From an uncultured Clostridium sp. (GTDB taxonomy: Bacteria > Bacillota > Clostridia > Lachnospirales > Lachnospiraceae): a stretch of 64,000 bases of DNA. Location of the stretch: contig CAMMNN010000006.1 of assembly GCA_946498245.1 (NCBI GenBank), positions 1 to 64,000 of the forward strand, in the 5' to 3' direction. Numbering within the stretch: position 1 is the first letter of the stretch; every line of letters begins with the position of its first letter. Made by a program: the position numbers and the translations under genes. The notes under the pieces were generated by a model. That model had not been told where the DNA came from, did not search any database, and saw only the letters and a program-made list of their open reading frames with translations. Shown here piece by piece: positions 1 through 8,998 of this stretch.

Positions 1-104
1 CCGCCGCCATAGTTAATGTCAAACTCGTCTGCCTGGATGAATTTCTCATTGTTGGGGGTAGATAATCTTAACATAATCTCGCCCATGGTTACAACTTTTG
101 CCAT
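1..104 (-). CDS. kdgK: 2-keto-3-deoxygluconate kinase / PfkB-family sugar kinase, N-terminal fragment (continues off window)
   Basis: Reverse-strand translation MAKVVTMGEIMLRLSTPNNEKFIQADEFDINYGG, typical PfkB sugar kinase start; directly downstream of eda. Confidence 0.8.
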   Translation of the reverse strand, partial: MAKVVTMGEIMLRLSTPNNEKFIQADEFDINYGG

Positions 105-146
105 TTTTCTTATTCTCCTTTTATATACTGGATATTTCCCAATAAA

Positions 147-797
147 TTACTTACGCGCTGCCGCTACGGCTGCTACAAATTCCTGAGCCTTCTTGGTTAC
201 AGCTTCAAAATCGCCGGTCTTAGCGCCTTTGGTCAGGCTGCTGCCGGTTCCCACTGCGTATGCGCCTGCGTTGATCCACTTGTCAACGTTGTCCACGTCA
301 ACGCCGCCGGAAGGCATAAATTCACCCTGGGGTAAGGGACCCTTAAAGGAGCTGATCGCTGCCGGTCCTACAATATTGCCCGGGAAGATCTTGATAACAT
401 CGCAGCCGGCTTCCATAGCGGTAACCGCTTCGGTAGGCGTCATGACGCCGGGAAGCATGGGCACTCTGTAACGGTTGCACAGCTTAATGGTTTCTACATT
501 CAGGCTGGGGCTTACTACGTAATTTGCGCCTGCCAGAATAACCTGTCTTGCAGTTTCCGGATCCAGAACAGTACCTGCGCCGATTACAACCTTATCGTTG
601 TCTTTGTACTTTTCTGACATCATTTTAATAAATTCTACAGGATTGCCTTCATCCATGGTCATGGTAATCTCAATGAAATTAATGCCGCCTGCAATAATGG
701 CATCCACAACCTTTTCGCCCTGTTCCAGATTTTTTGCACGGACAACGGCTACTAAGCAGTCCTCTTTCAGTCTTGCTAATACCTGCTCTTTTTTCAT
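147..797 (-). CDS. eda: Bifunctional KDPG/KHG aldolase
   Basis: 216 aa; motifs VVRAKNLEQG, FIEITMTM, IGAGTVLD, GCDVIKIFPG, FMPSGGV typical of the KDPG aldolase family. Confidence 0.93.
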   Translation of the reverse strand: MKKEQVLARLKEDCLVAVVRAKNLEQGEKVVDAIIAGGINFIEITMTMDEGNPVEFIKMMSEKYKDNDKVVIGAGTVLDPETARQVILAGANYVVSPSLNVETIKLCNRYRVPMLPGVMTPTEAVTAMEAGCDVIKIFPGNIVGPAAISSFKGPLPQGEFMPSGGVDVDNVDKWINAGAYAVGTGSSLTKGAKTGDFEAVTKKAQEFVAAVAAARK

Positions 798-821
798 GTG
801 ACTCTCCTTCTTTCCTTTTAG

Positions 822-834
822 TTCGCATATACGA
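822..834. promoter_or_regulatory. Candidate IclR-family operator (TTCGCATATACGA) upstream of eda
   Basis: Shares TTCGYATATWCGA with 1713..1725 upstream of the IclR regulator gene. Confidence 0.4.
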
Positions 835-906
835 TTTTGTTACGTAAATGCGATTTCTTTATTTGTTATTTTAATCGCTTCCATATGATTTGTCAACAGC
901 AAAACC

Positions 907-1668
907 TTAGATTTTCCCTAAAAATCCTAACATTTTAGACACATCTTTGGCCTTCTCCCGGACTATACGGCCGAGAGTCTCGTAATCCTCTGTCGGCTTG
1001 TAGAGACTGGACACGCTGATGGCCCCCAAAACGCTGCCGTCCCGCCCGAATACCGGCGCTCCGGCGCATTCCATATGGTCTTCTATCTCCCTTGCGTCCA
1101 GTGCGTACCCTTTTTTGCGGACCTGTTCCAGTTCCTTTCTCAAAGCTGCTTTGGTGGTAATAGTCTGCTCTGTCTTTTTTACTAGCACAATCCGTTCCAG
1201 CAGCTCCTCTTTGGTTTCCTCCTCTGTAAAAGCCAGAATGGCCTTTCCCAGAGAGGTGCAGTAAATAGGATTTTTCGTTCCTACTGTCGCCGTGGTAATA
1301 ATGGGATTTTCCGGCTCGGATTTACACAGATAAACAATTTCATCATCAGAACGAACCCCAAAAAACACCGTTTTCCCTACATTGCGGGAAAATTCCTTTA
1401 AAACCGGTTCCACCGTCCGGACAACGTCCAAATGGTTGGTATAGCTCACCCCAATGCGATATGCCGTAAGGCCAATGGTATAACACTGCTTTTGCCCCCG
1501 TGTGACATTGACCATTTTGGTTTCCGCCAAAGTCGTTACAATATCGTAAGCGCTGGTTTTGGGAAGATCCAGTTTTCCGCAGATTTCATCAAGGGTAATT
1601 CCGTCTGGCCTTTTAGATATTAACTTCAGGATTTCTATGGTTCGCAGTGCAGTCCGGTTGAGTTTCAT
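907..1668 (-). CDS. IclR-family transcriptional regulator (KdgR-like)
   Basis: N-terminal wHTH (TALRTIEILKLISKRPDGITLDEICGKLDLPKTSAYDIV) plus IclR effector domain; ORF extends to 1713 but MKLNRT at 1668 is the likelier start. Confidence 0.9.
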   Translation of the reverse strand: MKLNRTALRTIEILKLISKRPDGITLDEICGKLDLPKTSAYDIVTTLAETKMVNVTRGQKQCYTIGLTAYRIGVSYTNHLDVVRTVEPVLKEFSRNVGKTVFFGVRSDDEIVYLCKSEPENPIITTATVGTKNPIYCTSLGKAILAFTEEETKEELLERIVLVKKTEQTITTKAALRKELEQVRKKGYALDAREIEDHMECAGAPVFGRDGSVLGAISVSSLYKPTEDYETLGRIVREKAKDVSKMLGFLGKI

Positions 1669-1712
1669 AGATGAGTCCTCCCATTCCATGCTTTTCGCTT
1701 TTGCGAATTGCA

Positions 1713-1725
1713 TTCGTATATTCGA
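1713..1725. promoter_or_regulatory. Candidate IclR-family operator (TTCGTATATTCGA)
   Basis: Near-palindrome matching 822..834, upstream of the regulator gene. Confidence 0.4.
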
Positions 1726-1768
1726 TATTATATCCGAGAACCTTCAGAAATTCAACTGGTTTTTCCTA

Positions 1769-3250
1769 TTATAAGGTTACGCCCTGTTTAAAGATTGCCA
1801 TGTCATGGAATCCGGCTTCTTCTGCTTTCACTTTCTTTCCGGAAGCGACATCTAACACATAATCAAACAATTTCTGAGCCAGTTCTTCCTTACTCATATC
1901 TTCCACCATACGGCCCGCGTTAAAGTCGATCCAGTTGTCCTTGTGTCCTGCCAGTCTGGAATTGCTGGAAATCTTTACGGTAGGCACAGGGGATGCGAAA
2001 GGCGTTCCCCGCCCTGTGGTAAAGAGAACGATATGGGCTCCAGACATTGCCAGGGCCGTGGCTGCAACCAAATCATTTCCAGGAGCAGACAACAGATTGA
2101 GTCCCTTTGTCTTAACAGGTTCCCCATAAGCCAGAACGCCTTTGACCGGAGCGCTGCCGGACTTTTGCGTACAGCCCAGAGACTTGTCCTCCAATGTGGA
2201 AATACCGCCTTTTTTATTTCCGGGAGACGGATTTTCATAAATGGTCTGGTTGTGGCTGGTGAAATAGTTTTTGAAATCATTAATCAGATGTACGGTTTTA
2301 TCGAAAAGCTCCGGCGTTTCACAGCGGTTCATTAACAGGGTTTCCGCGCCGAACATCTCAGGAACCTCCGTTAAAATCGTAGTGCCGCCTTTGGAAATCA
2401 AAATGTCAGAGAAAGCGCCCACAGTAGGATTGGCCGTAATACCGGACAAACCGTCGGAGCCGCCGCACTTCATTCCAATAATCAGCTCGCTGGCATCGAT
2501 CTTTTCCCTGGAAAAAGCGCCGGCATAAACGGCCAGCTCTTCCAAAAGGGCCATTGCCGCCTCCTGCTCATCTTCCACATCCTGACACTGAAGGAACTTT
2601 ACCCTCTGCGGATCATACTCTCCAATGTAGTCCATCAGCACCGGGATATTGCTGTTCTCACAGCCCAGGCCCAACACTAAAACGCCGCCGGCGTTAGGAT
2701 GATGAACCATGTCCGCCAGGATCCTGCGGGTGTTTTCCTGATCATCGCCCATCTGGGAGCATCCGTAAGGATGGGGGAAGGCAATAACCTCCTCAATATT
2801 TCCTCCTACAAATTTCTGGGCCTTCTTCTCCAGAGCTTTGGCAATGGAATTAACACAGCCTACAGTGGGAACAATCCAGATCTCGTTGCGGACACCCACC
2901 TTGCCGTCCGCTCTGCGGTAGCCGTTAAAATAAGCGTGTTCCGTTTCTGCCAAATCGGATTCCACCGGCTCATAGGTATAGGAAAGCAAATCTCCCAAAG
3001 CGGTTTTAATATTGTGGACATGAACCCACTGCCCTTTTTCAATATCCTCTTTTGCATGGCCGATACGGAAACCGTATTTAATAACATCTTCCCCGCTTTT
3101 AATAGGTTTTAATGCAAACTTGTGCCCCTGGGGAATATCTTCCAGCGTAGTTACCTCAATTCCGGCAACCTGAAGAGTCTCTCCTTTGGCTATGGGCCGC
3201 AGCGCCACTGCAACGTTGTCGTTTTGGTTGATTTTGACAAAATCCTGCAT
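1769..3250 (-). CDS. uxaA: Altronate dehydratase (UxaA family)
   Basis: 493 aa; SAF-like N-terminus, FNGYRRADGKVGVRNEIWIVPTVGCVN and GMKCGGSDGLSGITANP motifs. Confidence 0.95.
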   Translation of the reverse strand: MQDFVKINQNDNVAVALRPIAKGETLQVAGIEVTTLEDIPQGHKFALKPIKSGEDVIKYGFRIGHAKEDIEKGQWVHVHNIKTALGDLLSYTYEPVESDLAETEHAYFNGYRRADGKVGVRNEIWIVPTVGCVNSIAKALEKKAQKFVGGNIEEVIAFPHPYGCSQMGDDQENTRRILADMVHHPNAGGVLVLGLGCENSNIPVLMDYIGEYDPQRVKFLQCQDVEDEQEAAMALLEELAVYAGAFSREKIDASELIIGMKCGGSDGLSGITANPTVGAFSDILISKGGTTILTEVPEMFGAETLLMNRCETPELFDKTVHLINDFKNYFTSHNQTIYENPSPGNKKGGISTLEDKSLGCTQKSGSAPVKGVLAYGEPVKTKGLNLLSAPGNDLVAATALAMSGAHIVLFTTGRGTPFASPVPTVKISSNSRLAGHKDNWIDFNAGRMVEDMSKEELAQKLFDYVLDVASGKKVKAEEAGFHDMAIFKQGVTL

Positions 3251-3306
3251 ATCCCTTTTTCTCCTCTATTTTTAAATTGCGGCGATAAAAACTCTCGGCC
3301 GCGTTC

Positions 3307-3324
3307 ATTGTAAGTGCTTACAAT
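3307..3324. promoter_or_regulatory. LacI-family operator ATTGTAAGTGCTTACAAT
   Basis: 16/18 palindrome just downstream of a minus-strand promoter (TTGACT, 17 bp spacer, TAGAAT, from 3354 to 3326). Confidence 0.75.
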
Positions 3325-3325
3325 T

Positions 3326-3354
3326 ATTCTACAAAAAATCAGCGAAAAAGTCAA
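3326..3354 (-). promoter_or_regulatory. Promoter for uxaA
   Basis: Reverse strand TTGACT-N17-TAGAAT. Confidence 0.75.
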
Positions 3355-3371
3355 TAATAAATTAAAACCTA

Positions 3372-3400
3372 TTGCAATCTTTGTGAATTATATGTATAAT
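3372..3400 (+). promoter_or_regulatory. Promoter for lacI-family gene
   Basis: TTGCAA-N17-TATAAT. Confidence 0.75.
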
Positions 3401-3407
3401 GAATGCA

Positions 3408-3427
3408 GACTGTAAGTACTTACAGTC
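3408..3427. promoter_or_regulatory. LacI-family operator GACTGTAAGTACTTACAGTC
   Basis: Perfect 20 bp palindrome right after the -10 box at 3395..3400; shares TGTAAGTNCTTACA with 3307..3324. Confidence 0.8.
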
Positions 3428-3448
3428 GCTTATCTGGGAGGTGCTTGC

Positions 3449-4450
3449 ATGAATATTTATGACGTATCGAAAAAGGCTGAAGTTTCTATTGCCACCGTCT
3501 CCCGCGTTTTAAACGGAAATCCCAACGTCAGTGAAAAAACGCGAAACCGTGTTCTGGAAGTTATGGATGAATTGGGCTATACCCCTAATGTATTTGCCAG
3601 GGGTCTGGGGCTTAATACCATGAAAACCATTGGAATTATGTGTTCGGATTCTTCCGATCTTTATTTGGCCAACGCCATTTATTTTTTAGAAAGAGAGCTG
3701 CGCAGCAACGGCTACGATTCCATCCTGTGCTGTACAGGAATCGATTTGGAAACTAAGCAGAAATATTTTGACCTTCTCCGCTCTAAACGGGTGGATGCCA
3801 TAATTCTGGCCGGTTCCAAATTTGTAGAGATGAAATCAAAAGACAATTCCTATCTCATTGACGCTGCTAAGGAACTCCCTCTGATGCTGGTCAACGGCTA
3901 CCTGGACGGGCCTAACATTTATTCTACCTTGTGCGACGATCACGCCGCCACTTACGAGGCAACTACCCGGCTGATTAAATCCGGGAAATCAAACATCCTT
4001 TATCTTTATACCAGCGATTCTTACAGCGGCCACAATAAACTTCAGGGGTACCAGGACGCCCTTGCCGCAGGCGGCATTTCTGTCTGTGAGGATTATATCC
4101 GCCAGTGTCCCAAAGACGTTACTCAAGCTCAGGAGCTGTGCATCAGGCTGCATCAGGAGGGACTGGATTTTGACGCTGTCCTGGCTTCCGATGACTCTCT
4201 GGCGGTGGGAGCTGTAAAATTCGCCCACGCTTTTCATATACCTATTCCGGATCAGCTTTCTGTCATTGGCTATAATAATTCGATCCTGTCGCGCTGTTCT
4301 TATCCGGAACTGACCAGTATCGACAGCAAAGTGGAAGCCCTGTGCATTACCACAGTCAATACCTTAATGGGAGTTTTCAGCGGAGCAAATGTCCCCAGCC
4401 GGACAACGATTTCCGCTGATCTCATAAAAAGAGGAACAACCAATTTTTAA
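3449..4450 (+). CDS. LacI-family transcriptional regulator
   Basis: IYDVSKKAEVSIATVSRVLNGNPNVSEKTRNRVLEVMDELGYTPN HTH plus periplasmic-binding domain. Confidence 0.95.
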   Translation: MNIYDVSKKAEVSIATVSRVLNGNPNVSEKTRNRVLEVMDELGYTPNVFARGLGLNTMKTIGIMCSDSSDLYLANAIYFLERELRSNGYDSILCCTGIDLETKQKYFDLLRSKRVDAIILAGSKFVEMKSKDNSYLIDAAKELPLMLVNGYLDGPNIYSTLCDDHAATYEATTRLIKSGKSNILYLYTSDSYSGHNKLQGYQDALAAGGISVCEDYIRQCPKDVTQAQELCIRLHQEGLDFDAVLASDDSLAVGAVKFAHAFHIPIPDQLSVIGYNNSILSRCSYPELTSIDSKVEALCITTVNTLMGVFSGANVPSRTTISADLIKRGTTNF

Positions 4451-4469
4451 AATAAGGAGGAGCATTCAA

Positions 4470-5879
4470 ATGAAACAATTTATGGACAAAGATTTCCTGC
4501 TGTCCACTGACATGGCCAAAACCCTGTACCGTGACTATGCAGAAACCATGCCTATTGTCGACTACCACTGCCACATCAATCCCCAGGAGATCTATGAGGA
4601 CCGCAAATTCGACACCATTACTCAGGTATGGCTGGGCGGAGATCATTACAAATGGCGTCAGATGCGCTCCAACGGCGTAGACGAAAAGTACATTACCGGA
4701 GACGCTTCCGACCGTGAAAAATTCCAGAAATGGGCTGAAACCATGCCGAAGCTTATTGGCAATCCTCTGTACCACTGGAGCCATCTGGAGCTTCGCAGAT
4801 ATTTCGGCTATGAAGGATATTTAAACGGCGATACCGCTGAAGAAGTATGGAATCTCTGCAACGATAAGCTGCAGAACGATCCCTCCATGACCGTCCGCGG
4901 CCTGATCCGCCATTACAATGTAAAGCTTATCTGTACCACCGACGATCCCGTTGATTCCCTGGAATGGCACGAGAAAATCGCTGCTGACGAAACCTGCAAA
5001 GACATTAAAGTGCTTCCTGCATGGCGTCCCGACAAGGCCATGAATGTAGAAAAACCAACTTACGCCGAGTACATTGCCGCACTCTCCAAAGTCAGCCAGA
5101 CTTCTATTACCGATTTTGCTTCCCTGAAAGAAGCGTTAAAGATCCGTATGGCTTACTTTGCAGAAAGAGGCTGCTCCGTATCCGACCACGCTCTGGAATA
5201 CGTTATGTACGTTCCCGCTGATGATGCTGAGATTGACGCTATTATCGCAAAGGGACTGAAAGGCGAAGCCATTACCAAAGAAGAAGAATTAAAGTACAAA
5301 ACTGCGTTTATGCTCTTTGTAGCCAAAGAGTACAACAGACTGGGCTGGGTTATGCAGCTTCACTATGGCTGCAAGCGTGACAACAATGCCATGATGTTTG
5401 AAAAGTTAGGTCCTGACACCGGCTTTGACTGCATCAACAACTACGCTCCCAGCGCACAGATGGCGGACTTCTTAAATGCATTAAGCGCTACCAATGAAGT
5501 TCCCAAAACCATTATTTACTCCCTCAACCCCAATGATAATGCCTCCATCGGTACCATTTTGGGCTGCTTCCAGAGCGCTCCTGCAGGACGTATTCAGCAG
5601 GGTTCTGCATGGTGGTTTAACGATCATAAGACCGGCATGACCGACCAGATGATCAGTCTGGCAAACCTGGGCTGCCTTGGCAACTTCATCGGTATGCTGA
5701 CCGACTCCAGAAGCTTCCTGTCCTACACCAGACATGAATACTTCAGAAGAATTATGTGCGACCTTATCGGCGGTTGGGTTGAAAACGGAGAATATCCGGC
5801 GGATATGAAATCTCTGGAAGAGATCGTAAAAGGAATTTCCTATAATAACGCTATTCGTTATTTTGGATTTGAGATCTGA
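4470..5879 (+). CDS. uxaC: Glucuronate (uronate) isomerase
   Basis: 469 aa; MPIVDYHCHINPQEIYEDRKFDTITQVWLGGDHYKWRQMRSNGV is diagnostic of UxaC. Confidence 0.96.
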   Translation: MKQFMDKDFLLSTDMAKTLYRDYAETMPIVDYHCHINPQEIYEDRKFDTITQVWLGGDHYKWRQMRSNGVDEKYITGDASDREKFQKWAETMPKLIGNPLYHWSHLELRRYFGYEGYLNGDTAEEVWNLCNDKLQNDPSMTVRGLIRHYNVKLICTTDDPVDSLEWHEKIAADETCKDIKVLPAWRPDKAMNVEKPTYAEYIAALSKVSQTSITDFASLKEALKIRMAYFAERGCSVSDHALEYVMYVPADDAEIDAIIAKGLKGEAITKEEELKYKTAFMLFVAKEYNRLGWVMQLHYGCKRDNNAMMFEKLGPDTGFDCINNYAPSAQMADFLNALSATNEVPKTIIYSLNPNDNASIGTILGCFQSAPAGRIQQGSAWWFNDHKTGMTDQMISLANLGCLGNFIGMLTDSRSFLSYTRHEYFRRIMCDLIGGWVENGEYPADMKSLEEIVKGISYNNAIRYFGFEI

Positions 5880-5889
5880 AATCGAGTAA

Positions 5890-5998
5890 GAGGCGGTGAC
5901 TAGCCGCCGTCCTCTCACAGCCCGTGTGTACTTTCAATCATTGTCACACGCTGACGGATAAGCAATGGCTAAATCATAAAAGCCGCTGTTTATCCGTC
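5890..5998. other. Three consecutive hairpins (structured intergenic segment)
   Basis: GAGGCGG..CCGCCgtCCTC (5890-5914), CAGCcCGTGTG..CACACGCTG (5918-5953), GACGGATAA..TTATCCGTC (5953-5998). Confidence 0.55.
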
Positions 5999-6052
5999 AT
6001 TCTTTTGTCATTGGTATCGTTACGACTACTGTATGTGTCGAGAACACTACTC

Positions 6053-6886
6053 TCAATAAAATCTAGGCCCAACTGGTTTTATCTCCCACTCATCCTCTGA
6101 TTTTATTTCAAAAAACGCATATTCCTCTCCACTATCAAACAGCAATTCAAATTCACCATTAGGTCTCGTACATACTAGCAGCTCATATCCACTATCAGTC
6201 CATCCTCTTAGATAAGTAGATTCTTCACTATATTCTTCAATAGTTTTTTCACTAGTTACTGTCACCTCGTATAGATTTGAAGTTTTCTTAAAGATCGGTG
6301 TTACAAAATCGCCCTTTCCTGAGAAAGTATCTGTTGAAGATGTTCCCAATCTATATACCTCTATTGTCCAATCCCCTTGGCCTATGAGTGTGACATCAAA
6401 TGTATACTCTTTATTTGGAAATAGCAATGTGATCCCATCGTATGGTTCTGCTGCAGACACCAAAAGGTCAGATGTATCATCATAAAGGCCTCTCACAGAA
6501 AAATATGCATCACCGTTGAAAACTATATGTGCATACGATATAGCGTCTGTAGTTACGCCAGAAATCACATCTTCTTCGCTTCCGGAATAAGTAAATACAG
6601 GATCGGTATCTTGTAAATCTTCTAATGAGTTAATACTTTCAATATCACTATATAATTCCTTCATTTGATCCTCGATACCCAGGTATGGATTCTCTTGCGT
6701 TATTTTCTTTTCACTATCAGTCAGTTGTTCCGTTTCCTCGGTTAAATTTTCTTTCTCACCTAAAGTTTCCTCCGTAGCGGCAGTCGTTGTTTCCGTTTGG
6801 ACAATAATATCACTTTGTCCATTCCTACTGCACCCCGCCAACATCGCACCGCACAATAATACCATTAATATCTTTTTCATAGACAT
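6053..6886 (-). CDS. Putative lipoprotein of unknown function
   Basis: Lipobox-like MKKILMVLLCGAMLAGCS followed by Thr/Glu-rich low-complexity linker. Confidence 0.8.
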   Translation of the reverse strand: MSMKKILMVLLCGAMLAGCSRNGQSDIIVQTETTTAATEETLGEKENLTEETEQLTDSEKKITQENPYLGIEDQMKELYSDIESINSLEDLQDTDPVFTYSGSEEDVISGVTTDAISYAHIVFNGDAYFSVRGLYDDTSDLLVSAAEPYDGITLLFPNKEYTFDVTLIGQGDWTIEVYRLGTSSTDTFSGKGDFVTPIFKKTSNLYEVTVTSEKTIEEYSEESTYLRGWTDSGYELLVCTRPNGEFELLFDSGEEYAFFEIKSEDEWEIKPVGPRFY

Positions 6887-6990
6887 CCTCCTCCTTTGTA
6901 TTTTTCTTTACTATAGCACGAAATTCATATTTTAAAAAGAGGCTGTCGGTACAATAGACAACCCCTTTATCTACATACTTTTCTACGGTC

Positions 6991-8070
6991 CTACAGCATG
7001 GCCCCGTCTGCGCCGAATTGGTACTGCGTCCCGTCAATGGTCAAAGAAGTATTGGCCGCCATAATTCCTCCGTTATTGGGATCCAGGTAATACCACACTT
7101 CTCCCAACTGTACCCAGCCCAGGGCTTTCTGGTAATCCTTAAAATAATACCATGCCCCGTCAATAAGCTTCCAGCCGTCGGCGGGAATGATCTGGCTGTA
7201 ATCCGTAAAGGCAAACTCCAGGCAGACGGCCCCCTGGATTCCGTTCACCGTGCCGCTGTCAGTACACTGCCAGACTGTCCGGTTGGGATAGCTGTTTACC
7301 GTACCGTAGCGGGCATACCAAATATCATAGGGAATCTGGCTTGTATCCATTTTATTTACCAGCCAGTCATTATAGCTGAAAACAATGGGACGGAAGCCCG
7401 CTTCCTCCACGGTCCTGCAGAAAGCGTTTATAACGTCCGTAAGCTGCTGCTTTGTGAGGCCTGCGTCCGTTACCACTTTCGACTCCACGTCCATGGCAAT
7501 GGGATAAGAAATCTTATACTCTTTCGCTGTACGGACTGCAAATTGCGCTTCTCTTACGGCGTCCTCAACAGTCAGGGCCTGGGAATAGAGATAAGTTCCC
7601 ACCTGAAGGCCTGCGGCGGCCGCTTCCCGCATATTGGTATCAAAATATGGATCCAGGTCGTCTACATAGCCCATTCGGATAAAGGTAAAGCTGACGTCAT
7701 CAGCCGCCACTGCGTTCCAGTCAATATCCTGTTGGTATTTGGATACACTGATGCCCCGCTGCAGGGCGCCCTCAATGGGATTCCCCTCTGAATCAATATA
7801 CCGGCCGCCTGCTTTTGTAAAAGCCGCCTGAGTCCCCGCAGTGTATTCCTGGTTCAGCCCGTCGGCTTCCGGAAGGCCCACTCCCGGCCCCACTTCATCG
7901 GCCGCAGCCATAGCCGCCGGAGCCATGGCCCACATAAGCCCCAGGCTCAAAAGCAGGGCCGCAAACCCTTTTCGTTTATGTAGAATTATATTTCGTTTCA
8001 ATCTTCTGCCTCCTCTTTTGGTGATTTTCGGATTCCTCCTTATCATATACCATCCCTTTTTCCAATTCAA
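6991..8070 (-). CDS. Secreted GH25 lysozyme with C-terminal cell-wall-binding repeats
   Basis: GISVSKYQQDIDWNAVAADDVSFTFIRMGY and YPIAMDVESK (GH25); GWKLIDGAWYYFKDYQKALGWVQLGEVWYYLDPNNGGIM (CW-binding repeats). Confidence 0.92.
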   Translation of the reverse strand: MNWKKGWYMIRRNPKITKRGGRRLKRNIILHKRKGFAALLLSLGLMWAMAPAAMAAADEVGPGVGLPEADGLNQEYTAGTQAAFTKAGGRYIDSEGNPIEGALQRGISVSKYQQDIDWNAVAADDVSFTFIRMGYVDDLDPYFDTNMREAAAAGLQVGTYLYSQALTVEDAVREAQFAVRTAKEYKISYPIAMDVESKVVTDAGLTKQQLTDVINAFCRTVEEAGFRPIVFSYNDWLVNKMDTSQIPYDIWYARYGTVNSYPNRTVWQCTDSGTVNGIQGAVCLEFAFTDYSQIIPADGWKLIDGAWYYFKDYQKALGWVQLGEVWYYLDPNNGGIMAANTSLTIDGTQYQFGADGAML

Positions 8071-8176
8071 TAATCAGGGGGAAATTGTAATAAATGGTAA
8101 ATATTCCGTAAGGATATTGCAATTTTCATTTTGCCAATATAAAATAATGGTAGCATTAGCAGCTCCCTGCTGACGA

Positions 8177-8749
8177 ATGCCAAACAAGCACAGCTATTAT
8201 AAAATTTCTGGAGGGATTGCTTTGTATTTAGACTGGATGGGTGAATACCGCGAGCTGGTTGAATCAATCATAGGAGTGGTTAATATTTACAATCAAATAC
8301 AAAACGAAAGGGTCTTCACGGGAGGAATAGAAGGATTGCGGCTTTCTGCCACAGAGGTCCAGGTAATCGAGTATATCCTTGAAAACGAAGAAAAAAACAG
8401 CAATATGTCGGAAATTGCCAAACGGCTGTCTATTTCTCAGAGCAGTTTTTCAAAAAAAATAAAACTATTGGCAGATAAAGGCCTGCTGGAAAAATACTAT
8501 GCTTCCAATAATCGAAAAAATATTATTGTCAAAGTTTCAGAATTTGGAAAGGCCTTTTATTCAGGGTATGTTAAAAGCGAACAGACTGATATATGGCGGG
8601 AGATTTTCTCCAAATTGGATCAAGCTGACCGGGAGTCTATAAAAATATTTACCGATTCCCTAATTGCGCTGCGGCAGTCTATGATTCGTACCCTGGAAAA
8701 AGAAGTTGTAACAGGAAATCTTGGCGTAGAGTTAATAAAACTGAATTAA
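8177..8749 (+). CDS. MarR-family transcriptional regulator
   Basis: LSATEVQVIEYILENEEKNSNMSEIAKRLSISQSSFSKKIKLLADKGLLEKYYASNNRKNIIVKVSEFG wHTH; true start may lie downstream of 8177. Confidence 0.85.
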   Translation: MPNKHSYYKISGGIALYLDWMGEYRELVESIIGVVNIYNQIQNERVFTGGIEGLRLSATEVQVIEYILENEEKNSNMSEIAKRLSISQSSFSKKIKLLADKGLLEKYYASNNRKNIIVKVSEFGKAFYSGYVKSEQTDIWREIFSKLDQADRESIKIFTDSLIALRQSMIRTLEKEVVTGNLGVELIKLN

Positions 8750-8764
8750 TTCATTTTTGGCAGG

Positions 8765-8795
8765 AAACCCGTCTTAACGGGTTTTCTTTTTTTGT
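8765..8795 (+). terminator. Rho-independent terminator
   Basis: AAACCCGTcttaACGGGTTTTCTTTTTTT after marR. Confidence 0.8.
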
Positions 8796-8849
8796 GCAAA
8801 TTGCATCAAATTTTTTGCTAAATTTGTCGTAAATACAAATTGATGAATA

Positions 8850-8869
8850 AAGAATTTTAATTTATTCTT
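8850..8869. promoter_or_regulatory. Candidate MarR operator 1, AAGAAT-N8-ATTCTT
   Basis: Same 20 bp architecture as 8883..8902, 33 bp apart. Confidence 0.55.
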
Positions 8870-8882
8870 ATATATATGAATT

Positions 8883-8902
8883 AAGAATACAAATATATTC
8901 TT
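8883..8902. promoter_or_regulatory. Candidate MarR operator 2, AAGAAT-N8-ATTCTT
   Basis: See 8850..8869. Confidence 0.55.
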
Positions 8903-8998
8903 TAGGAAAATATTTTAGAAGAAAGGAGGGGCAACGCGTATTATTTAACTTTTGTAATGTCTGCAAAAATTTGAAAAGGGGAAGGGAGTAAAACCTGA

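Noticed and set aside
1943-2335. Long antisense ORFs within uxaA and other genes (e.g. 7018-7791, 29823-30476, 32753-33253)
   Set aside because: No recognisable domains and fully overlapped by strong sense genes; typical shadow ORFs.
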